Shown here piece by piece: positions 57,143 to 64,000 of a stretch of DNA of 64,000 nt (positions are counted from its first letter, which is position 1; every line of letters begins with the position of its first letter). A program made the position numbers and the translations under genes. The notes under the pieces were generated by a model. That model was not told the DNA's origin and made no database searches. It worked only from the letters and a program-made list of their open reading frames with translations. This stretch comes from Granulicella sp. L46 (lineage in GTDB: Bacteria > Acidobacteriota > Terriglobia > Terriglobales > Acidobacteriaceae), in the NCBI RefSeq assembly GCF_009765785.1, contig NZ_LMUT01000012.1, positions 716,800 to 780,799 of the forward strand, read 5' to 3'.

Positions 57143-58003
57143 TTGGTCGTGCGAACCCGAGCGATTGTCCGCAAATTCAGCCTGTTAGCCCTGCCACTCG
57201 TCGTGAACTGCCTTCCAGCTCTCGGCCAGACCACCTTCGATGCCGTCAATGCCCGGCTGGTCGGCCAGCCACTTTACCTTCGCGGTTTCTGGATGGAGGA
57301 CGATCTGCACTTCGATGCCTCCGGCCAGCCGGAGAAAAAATACCACGGGAGCACCTTTACCGAGGCAGGAATCGATGTCTCCCAAGTAAGTCTGGCTGGA
57401 GGCAAGCTCCACATCAAAGGCCAAAGGATGGGGTTGACCTTCGAGAATCTCGCCCCGAAACGAGTCAAGCTCAGCGCGAAGAAGTACAACGGTGAGATCA
57501 GCATCGAGATTCAGTCGCCGGTAGACGGAGACTTTGACAAGGCCCTCACGGAAATCTTTGCGCCAGACCTCACGAGCCTGGTGCCAGCCATGCCCTTCTA
57601 CTGGCAGTACTACGCCCGAAATCATCTCCTTGCTTCAAAAGGGCAAACCAAACCCAGCCCGGAAACGACTGAAGCGGCCAAGCCCACTGCTCCCAGTGCA
57701 AGTGGCAACGCCATACTGTCGCATGGCGGCGGGATAAAGCATCCTACCGTCACCCATCTGGAGGAACCGCAATTCAGCGATGCCGCCCGCTTGTTGAAAT
57801 ACTCTGGAATTGTCGAGGTTTACCTGTGGGTTTTGCCAGACGGTACTCCATCTCAACTGAGCATCGTCAAACCGGCGGGTCTGGGACTGGATGAACAGGC
57901 GCTTTACGCCGTCTCGAAATATAGGTTCAAACCAGCAACCAAGGATGGCAAGTCGGTAACGACTGATCTCTACGTGGACGTGAACTTTCAGCTCCCCGAT
58001 TAG
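57143..58003 (+). CDS. TonB C-terminal-domain protein
   Basis: A 286-residue protein with an N-terminal hydrophobic signal or anchor (FSLLALPLVVNCLPALGQ). The middle domain is not recognised. The C-terminal TonB domain (about 195-286) is clear: FSDAARLLKYSGIVEVYLWVLPDG, GLDEQALYAVSKYRFKPATKDGK and the final VDVNFQLPD. It starts with TTG at 57143 or GTG at 57149. It is convergent with, and overlaps by four bases, the end of an Oar-like receptor. An energy-transducing role is possible, though the usual proline-rich span is short. Confidence 0.85.
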   Translation: MVVRTRAIVRKFSLLALPLVVNCLPALGQTTFDAVNARLVGQPLYLRGFWMEDDLHFDASGQPEKKYHGSTFTEAGIDVSQVSLAGGKLHIKGQRMGLTFENLAPKRVKLSAKKYNGEISIEIQSPVDGDFDKALTEIFAPDLTSLVPAMPFYWQYYARNHLLASKGQTKPSPETTEAAKPTAPSASGNAILSHGGGIKHPTVTHLEEPQFSDAARLLKYSGIVEVYLWVLPDGTPSQLSIVKPAGLGLDEQALYAVSKYRFKPATKDGKSVTTDLYVDVNFQLPD

Positions 58004-60945
58004 AAGTTGAAATACGTCCTGAGCATGATGACCCGATTGGCGTTGCTGGACCCGCCATAGGGATTGTTCAGCGAGATCGACTGGCCGAATTGCGGCGATG
58101 AAAGAACTCCTACTGGCGGTCCGGCGTTGACGTCGTTGAAGACGTTCTGCGCGTCCAGACCGATGGTCCAGCTATAGCGCGGGTCGGGCTTCGGTGCTGG
58201 ACCTTTCGGCGCTGGGGCTCCCGGAGGAGGCGGCGGGACGGGATCTCGCGGGCCAAACTTGAAGGTTCGGCCTAACCCGAAATCGAGCTCGAAAAATGCA
58301 GGTCCCTTGGCGTAGTCGAATGGGATCGTCTTCTCTCCCGGCTGCGGGTTGGCGTCGAAGCTTCCGTACTTCGTGTTGTAGATAATCGACTCGTTGGTGG
58401 GGTTGGTCGCGAATGCTGGACGGTCGTTGTAGATCGTATCGCCGTTGAGGTCTGTACCCGTGGTGATGTTGAACGGCGTCTTCGCCGTGGCGGAGAGAAA
58501 CGCATTGACGCTTATACCAAACGGAAGCTGGTAGAAGGAGCCAACAAAGAGCCGCTGATTGGGATAGGGCGCGGTGCCGTAATCGTCGCGAACGTTGTAG
58601 CTGTTGGACGGGAAGTTAGTGGCGCCTGTGGTGTCTTCATACAACTTGCGGGTCGTATAGAACGCAAAGAGAAAGAGCTTCTTGGTGGGGTTTGCGTTGA
58701 GGCGCACGAAGAAGCGCTCACGCCGCATCGTGCCGCCAGACTGGAATTGGTACACCGCCTGCGTGGTGCCCAGGGGGTAGGTGCCGGAAGGCGGCGTAGT
58801 CGCATTGCCGGGGTTGTAGGTCCCGGGCAGAGGCGCGTTGGTATTGATCGAGGTCCACTGATGCTCGCCCTGGCCGAAAAGGAAGTTGAAGCTGACGCTC
58901 CCCTTGTTCCATAGGTTCCGTTCCAGCGACACGCCCTCATCGATCTCGTATTCGGAGCGAAGGTGCGGGCTAATCTGGTAGGTGGTCGGCGGTTGGGCGG
59001 TGAGAGTGTCGGTGGGTGGAATGGTTGGATAAAAGTCAGGGTTAGCGACGTAATACGACACCTGCGTGACGCCGTTCTGACGTATCGAGGTGAGGATATT
59101 GGTCGACACAAAGCGGTCATAGAAGATGCCGCCGCCGCCGCGCAGTGTGAAGACGGGCGGCTTCTTCGCTTTCTGCCCAATGGCCCAGGCGAAGCCGGCG
59201 CGCGGTGCTGGATCGAAGTGATCGGGAATCCCGGTTTGCGACTCGATGCGCAATCCATAATCGAGCGTGAAGTTGTTGGAGATCTTCCACTCGTCCTCTG
59301 CGAAGACGCCGAGATCGCCGGTCAGCACCACGGCACTGGGATCTCCGGCGGTGATATTGAACTGCGTCGGCCCACCGCAGACCGGGCCCTGTTCCGTGGT
59401 CACGCAGGTGGCGCGAATTTCGGCGTCGGTCTCGTTGTTGGCGAGCCCCTGCTCGGTGATCTGGTACGCCGTGATCGAGGGGAAGGTGAACTGGCCGTTG
59501 TAGTTCGCGGTTGCGAGGTTGGCATCTCTCAGCAGACGATAGCGACCGCCGAAGCGCATGAAATGTTTGGTGCCCTGCTGACGGGTGAAGATCTCCTGAA
59601 ACTCGTAACGGTCCTGGTGATCGCTCGTCACCTGGCTGGGACTGCCGCCGCCGTTGAAGGCGCCTTGGACATTGAGTGCTGGAGCATCGCTCACCGGGGT
59701 CTGCGTGAGGCGCGTGCGCAGGTACTGGAAGTGCGCCTCCGAGACCATCTTCGCGCCGATTACCTGCGTGTCTTCGACCTGCAGGGTCTGCGTCGTGGTG
59801 GTGCTGTTGAAACCCTCCGACGGCAGTACCAGAAGCCCCACGCCTCCGTTGCTTACCTGCGCGTTGGTGTAGTCATACTTCATGATGAGCGTGTTGTTCG
59901 GCGTGACCTGGCGATCGATGCGGCCGGAGTAATCGGCCGTGACGGTGGGGTTCGGGAGGGCCTGCGTAAATGGGGTGGGCTGAAAGTTTGCGTCGAGCGT
60001 GGTGGCAACGACGATCGCGTTGGTCTGCTGATTGTTGTACTGAACGTTGAGGAAGATCGAGGTCTTCTTGTTGATGGGACCGCTCAGATCGCCGAAGACG
60101 AAAAAGGAGTGATACGGCGGCTGCACGCCAACGTACGGATTCGAGGTATTGAAGGAACTGTCGTTACCGGAAGCGAAGATCTGACCGTGAAATTTGTCGG
60201 TGCCCGGCTTAGTGAAGATCTCGATGCGTCCGTATCCCAGCTCCGAATATTCCGCCGAGTAGGGATTCTGGTTGATGCGAATCTCGCGAATCGTGTTCTT
60301 GGGTGGAAATTTGCCGCCGCTGAAGCCATCGACATACAACGTCGGCCCATTCTGTCCGTCGCCGTTGCCGGCAAGCGCCTGGATCTGCTTTTGGAAAGTG
60401 TCGTCGTCGTCGGAGAATGTTTTGAGCGCATCACCTTTGAGGACGAGCGCGCTCTTGTTGTCGGCTGCGGCATTGCTCTCGGCGCCGGAAGGAACGGTGA
60501 CCTCTTCGGCCTGCGTGGCAATCACGAGCACGGCATGGATGCTCGCCGAAGCTCCGTCGCCCGTGAGTTTCACGGTCGTGGTGTAGGGCTCAAATCCCTG
60601 CGAAACAATGAGCACGTTATAGACGCCGGCCGGCAGCGGAAGGCTGAATCGGCCGCTGTCGTCGGTGAAGGCATCGCGCCGAAGGGTTGTGCTTTCAACA
60701 TGCACCTGGGCGTGGGTCACGCTCGCGCCGGACGGGTCGACTACTGTACCGCTCAGAACACTATTGTTTGCTGCCGGCTGGGCATCGGTGAGAGGTTGAG
60801 AGAGCGCCGCATGCGGCGACGGCGCCTCGGTTTTCTGGGCCGCCTGAACTGGCGCGCGACCTTTCGCCGCAACAGGTTGGCAGAGCGACAGCGCCTCGAC
60901 ACAGCACAGCGCAAAGACACAACTGGCCTGTCGAAGGCTCAACAT
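58000..60945 (-). CDS. Oar-like TonB-dependent receptor
   Basis: A 981-residue outer-membrane receptor. A signal peptide (MLSLRQASCVFALCCVEA) leads to a carboxypeptidase-regulatory-like domain (SGTVVDPSGASVTHAQVHVE). The plug has VYVDGFSGGKFPPKNTIRE-like LYVDGFSGG and INQNPYSAEYSELGYGRIEI. A long beta-barrel ends in aromatic TYFNF. It is 121 bases downstream of a close paralog on the same strand. Both share blocks such as DLNGDTIYNDRPAFATNP. The substrate is unknown; no glycosidase lies beside it. Confidence 0.94.
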   Translation of the reverse strand: MLSLRQASCVFALCCVEALSLCQPVAAKGRAPVQAAQKTEAPSPHAALSQPLTDAQPAANNSVLSGTVVDPSGASVTHAQVHVESTTLRRDAFTDDSGRFSLPLPAGVYNVLIVSQGFEPYTTTVKLTGDGASASIHAVLVIATQAEEVTVPSGAESNAAADNKSALVLKGDALKTFSDDDDTFQKQIQALAGNGDGQNGPTLYVDGFSGGKFPPKNTIREIRINQNPYSAEYSELGYGRIEIFTKPGTDKFHGQIFASGNDSSFNTSNPYVGVQPPYHSFFVFGDLSGPINKKTSIFLNVQYNNQQTNAIVVATTLDANFQPTPFTQALPNPTVTADYSGRIDRQVTPNNTLIMKYDYTNAQVSNGGVGLLVLPSEGFNSTTTTQTLQVEDTQVIGAKMVSEAHFQYLRTRLTQTPVSDAPALNVQGAFNGGGSPSQVTSDHQDRYEFQEIFTRQQGTKHFMRFGGRYRLLRDANLATANYNGQFTFPSITAYQITEQGLANNETDAEIRATCVTTEQGPVCGGPTQFNITAGDPSAVVLTGDLGVFAEDEWKISNNFTLDYGLRIESQTGIPDHFDPAPRAGFAWAIGQKAKKPPVFTLRGGGGIFYDRFVSTNILTSIRQNGVTQVSYYVANPDFYPTIPPTDTLTAQPPTTYQISPHLRSEYEIDEGVSLERNLWNKGSVSFNFLFGQGEHQWTSINTNAPLPGTYNPGNATTPPSGTYPLGTTQAVYQFQSGGTMRRERFFVRLNANPTKKLFLFAFYTTRKLYEDTTGATNFPSNSYNVRDDYGTAPYPNQRLFVGSFYQLPFGISVNAFLSATAKTPFNITTGTDLNGDTIYNDRPAFATNPTNESIIYNTKYGSFDANPQPGEKTIPFDYAKGPAFFELDFGLGRTFKFGPRDPVPPPPPGAPAPKGPAPKPDPRYSWTIGLDAQNVFNDVNAGPPVGVLSSPQFGQSISLNNPYGGSSNANRVIMLRTYFNF

Positions 60946-61066
60946 TCAAGGACCGCCCAGGGAGAAATCACGTTCGCAGATACGTGTTCGAGATAGGACT
61001 ACCCGGCAATGAAAATGTCATCGCATTCCGACAATAATTTTGAATAAATGAGATGCGGCCGCCGCG

Positions 61067-63961
61067 CTAGAAACTGAAGTTGCAGTGCAACGTCACTGTG
61101 CGGTTCGACGACGTGCTGATGCCGCCCAACGAGAACGGCGAGTTGAGAGAGATCGACTGGCCGAATAATGGCGACGTCAGCACCCCAACCGGCTGGCCAG
61201 GATTGACGTGATTGAAGATGTTGTTTGCCTCTATCCCAAACGTGAGGGTGTAGGGGCGATCCGGTTTGGGCGTGGGACCATTGGCTGCAGGAGTGCCCGG
61301 CACCGGCGCTGTAGTCGCGGGGCGTGGACCGATCTGGAACGCCCGCTCGAGATGCACAAGCAGAAAATAGAAGTTGGGCGAGTCGCCGTAGTTGAAAGGG
61401 ATGATCGGCTCTCCAGGCTGCGGATTCGCATCGAAAGTTCCGAAACGTGTCTTGTAAATCTGGGAGTTCTCCGTTGGGTTGGTGGCGAACGCCGGACGAT
61501 CGTTATAGATAGTATCCCCGTTCAGATCCGTGCCCGTGGTGATGTTGAAGGGCGATCCGGTCTGTATGGATCCCCACAGGCTGCCAGTAAAACCATACGG
61601 CAGCTTCAGCGTGGTTCCGGCGAAGATCTGGACGTTGGGATTTGCCTCGCGCGCGTAGTCAACGTGCGGATCATACTGGTTGCTCGGGAAACAGGTGTCG
61701 CAGGGCGCGTCATTCTTTTGTGTCAGCGCGAAGTACCCCGTCGCAAACAACGACACACGCTTGCTCACCTGCAGGTTGGTGCTGGCATTGATGAAGTTGT
61801 CCAGGGCCATGCCGCCGGAACTGAACTGGTAGATATTCTGATCGCCCCCCATGGGTCGCACGCCGCTGCTTGGATCGGCAGGGTCATACGTGCCTGGCAG
61901 CGGCGCATTGATGTTGCGGGACAGGTATTGATGGTTCGTGCGCCAGAAGATGTAGTTCACGCTCGCGGTACCCATCTTGCCGATGCGACGCTCAATCGTG
62001 GCGCCACCGATGATGTCATATTGGGTTCGCAGGTTCGGATCGATGTTATAGAGCGTGGGAGGAACGGGGCCGAGCGCTGCCACGGGCGGCGGAGTGTTGA
62101 GGTATTGCTGGTAGAAGTCAGGATTGGTGATGAAGTAGGCTGCCTGCTGCGTGCCGCTCTGCCGGCGGACGGCGGTGAGGATGTTGGAAGAAGCAAAGCG
62201 GTCATAGAAGATGCCCCCTCCGCCGCGCAACACGAAGTATGCCCTGTGCTTGGCAGTCTTCCCCGGGGCCCAGGCAAACCCGACGCGGGGCGCGGGGTTT
62301 ACATGATCCGCAATGCCTGACTGGCTCTCGTAGCGAAATCCATAATCAAGCGTAAGGTTCTTGGTTACCTTCCACTCGTCTTCAGCAAACACACCAACGT
62401 CGCTGGTGAAGACCACCGCATTGGCCTGCCCCGCCGTTAGGTTGTATTGAGTGGTCTGGCCGGTACTGGCGAAGATCTGCGCTGGTGTTTCCCCTTCCAG
62501 GGCCAGTTGGTAGGTCGCGAGGTCGGGAAAAGTGAACTGCCCGTTGTAGCCGGAAAGGGTCTCATTCGCCTCGCGCAACCCGCGGTAGCGGCCGCCGATA
62601 CGCACAAAATGTGTTCTATGCTCGACTGTCAGAAGCTCCTGGAATTCGTAGTCGTCCTGATGGTCACTCTGGAATTGCGCCGGGCTGCCGCCTGCATTGA
62701 AGGCCCCCTGCACCACGATCGTCGCCGCAGTACTTACAGGTCTTTGATCCAGCCGCGTACGGATGTATTGGAAGTGTGTGTCCGAGATAATCTTTGCGCC
62801 GATCACCTGCGTATCCGATAACTGCAGGGTGTTGGTTGTAGTCGTGGTGTCCAGGCCTTCGCTTGGAAGCACCAGGAGCCCTACACCACTGTTGTTGAAT
62901 GTAATTTCGTTGTACTCATACCTTCCCATGAAGGTATTGGTCGGCGTGATCTGGCGATCCAGACGTCCACTGTAGTTTTGCGTAACCTGCGGCGCCGGCA
63001 CTGCTTCATTCACCGGCGTCAGCAGCGTGGGGTCGATCGTGACGACAATCGCGTTGTTCTGCAAATCGTTGAGTAACCCGCTCACGAAGAAAGACGTCTT
63101 CGAGTTGAACGACCCGCTTACATTTCCGTTGAGGTTGAGCGTGTAGTAGGGAGGCTCGACGGTCGCGTACGGGTTCCGCGCATTGAAGACATTGTCTGTG
63201 CCCGAACTGTCGAACTCGCCATGCAGCGTGCTTGTTCCCGGCTTCGTGGAGATCTCCACGCGGCCAAATCCCAGGCGGTCATACTGCGCCGAGTAAGGGT
63301 TTTGATTGATCCGAATCTGGGCGATCGTGTTCTTCGGTGGAAAGCGTCCGTTGGAGAAACCGTTGATCAGGATCTCCGGCGGCTTGGAGCTTTCCCCTCC
63401 CGCCATCGCGAGAATCTCCTGCTGGAACATGCTGTCGTCGTCAGAGAATTCTTTGAGTTGGTCAGTGTTCAAGACCAGAGCGCTCTTGTTCTCCGCCGCC
63501 GCGGTGCTGCCGGTATCCTGCGATGGGACGGTGATCGTCTCCGGTACCGCCGCTATCTGTAGCCTGATATTGAGGTTTGCCCGGGGAGTTCGTTCCGTCA
63601 GCGTGATGTTGGTGGTGTAGGTCCTGAAGCCGGTGGCCGTGACCGTGACCGCGTAGGATCCCAGCGGAAGCGGCATGTTGAAGGTTCCCGTCGAATCCGT
63701 CGTCGCGTCACGCCGCTGACTGCTGCTCTCCACGTGTACAGCAGCCCGATTGATCCTGGCGCCCGACGGATCCGCGACAGTGCCGCTCAGGATGCCCAAA
63801 CCCGCTGGCGTCTCAGGATGGGCGGGTTGCATCATCGCAGCGCCGGCGTAGCTGGCTGATGTCGTCGCGAAACAGTGCCGCGGCCCAGCGGCCCCGCAAA
63901 TTACCAGGGCGCAACCAGTCAACCAGGAACTCAATGTCCAGGACCACCCGCGAACAATCAC
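61067..63961 (-). CDS. Oar-like TonB-dependent receptor, possibly truncated at its start by the window edge
   Basis: 964 residues from a GTG at 63961, but the frame stays open to the right edge, so the true start may lie outside. The domain order is the same as its neighbour: signal-like hydrophobic region, carboxypeptidase-regulatory domain (SGTVADPSGARINRAAVHVE), plug (INQNPYSAQYDRLGFGRVEI) and a beta-barrel ending TLHCNFSF. The two look like a tandem duplication and are probably co-transcribed. The FPPKNTIAQIRINQNP block is nearly the same in both. Confidence 0.92.
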   Translation of the reverse strand: MIVRGWSWTLSSWLTGCALVICGAAGPRHCFATTSASYAGAAMMQPAHPETPAGLGILSGTVADPSGARINRAAVHVESSSQRRDATTDSTGTFNMPLPLGSYAVTVTATGFRTYTTNITLTERTPRANLNIRLQIAAVPETITVPSQDTGSTAAAENKSALVLNTDQLKEFSDDDSMFQQEILAMAGGESSKPPEILINGFSNGRFPPKNTIAQIRINQNPYSAQYDRLGFGRVEISTKPGTSTLHGEFDSSGTDNVFNARNPYATVEPPYYTLNLNGNVSGSFNSKTSFFVSGLLNDLQNNAIVVTIDPTLLTPVNEAVPAPQVTQNYSGRLDRQITPTNTFMGRYEYNEITFNNSGVGLLVLPSEGLDTTTTTNTLQLSDTQVIGAKIISDTHFQYIRTRLDQRPVSTAATIVVQGAFNAGGSPAQFQSDHQDDYEFQELLTVEHRTHFVRIGGRYRGLREANETLSGYNGQFTFPDLATYQLALEGETPAQIFASTGQTTQYNLTAGQANAVVFTSDVGVFAEDEWKVTKNLTLDYGFRYESQSGIADHVNPAPRVGFAWAPGKTAKHRAYFVLRGGGGIFYDRFASSNILTAVRRQSGTQQAAYFITNPDFYQQYLNTPPPVAALGPVPPTLYNIDPNLRTQYDIIGGATIERRIGKMGTASVNYIFWRTNHQYLSRNINAPLPGTYDPADPSSGVRPMGGDQNIYQFSSGGMALDNFINASTNLQVSKRVSLFATGYFALTQKNDAPCDTCFPSNQYDPHVDYAREANPNVQIFAGTTLKLPYGFTGSLWGSIQTGSPFNITTGTDLNGDTIYNDRPAFATNPTENSQIYKTRFGTFDANPQPGEPIIPFNYGDSPNFYFLLVHLERAFQIGPRPATTAPVPGTPAANGPTPKPDRPYTLTFGIEANNIFNHVNPGQPVGVLTSPLFGQSISLNSPFSLGGISTSSNRTVTLHCNFSF

Positions 63962-64000
63962 GTCAACAAGTACCCGCTCGAGATAATTACTTGGGAGGTC

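Noticed and set aside
58963-60996. 677-codon plus-strand reading frame opposite the Oar-like receptor
   Set aside because: Antisense of a well-supported receptor gene; low-complexity Arg/Val/Gly composition.

Overview
The window looks like a stretch of chromosome from an Acidobacteriota member, most likely the Terriglobia (Acidobacteriaceae: Granulicella, Edaphobacter or Terriglobus type). The assignment rests on gene content, not on a database match. The DNA is GC-rich and carries large Oar-like TonB-dependent receptors with N-terminal carboxypeptidase-regulatory domains. It also has a CRTAC1/UnbV protein paired with a TPR protein, a secreted S53 protease with Ig-like repeats, a B12-dependent ribonucleotide reductase, and many dispersed hairpin repeats with TAAA or TGAA loops. 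There is no transposase, phage or CRISPR.

Layout. 1-5 kb: a Tat-type aldo/keto reductase, a YVTN beta-propeller protein, two small paralogous proteins, a tiny membrane protein and an FAH-family hydrolase. 5-19.4 kb: a polysaccharide-use region with a GH3 beta-glucosidase divergent from a LacI-family regulator, then on the minus strand GH5, lipoprotein GH30 with a CBM6-like tail, an Oar-like receptor broken by a one-base frameshift, a TPR protein and a CRTAC1/UnbV protein. A shared palindrome (core ACAAACGTTTGT) lies upstream of the GH3, receptor and GH5 genes, so one LacI-family regulator probably controls the locus. The enzyme mix suggests a beta-glucan, perhaps fungal cell-wall glucan.

19.5-28.3 kb: SnoaL-like proteins, a GlpF-type channel and a four-gene signalling operon: MHYT-PAS-PAS histidine kinase, receiver-HDOD, receiver with a degenerate HD-GYP domain, and receiver-EAL phosphodiesterase. 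28.7-35.5 kb: a SYLF protein, a PGDYG-like protein, and the minus-strand series nrdJ, DUF4145-like, secreted trypsin-like peptidase, with NrdR-like boxes before nrdJ. 36-45 kb: S53 protease, YceI protein, small lipoprotein, a CAU tRNA (probably Ile2), a secreted HExxH protein, an MFS carrier and a histidine-rich polytopic membrane protein.

45-57 kb is mostly housekeeping: yraN, pyrG, a DUF4230 protein, an acyltransferase, pyrH, a cytochrome c, small envelope and stress genes, and rplM-rpsI-rpsB-tsf. 57-64 kb holds a TonB C-terminal-domain protein convergent with two tandem Oar-like receptors; the last may begin beyond the right edge.
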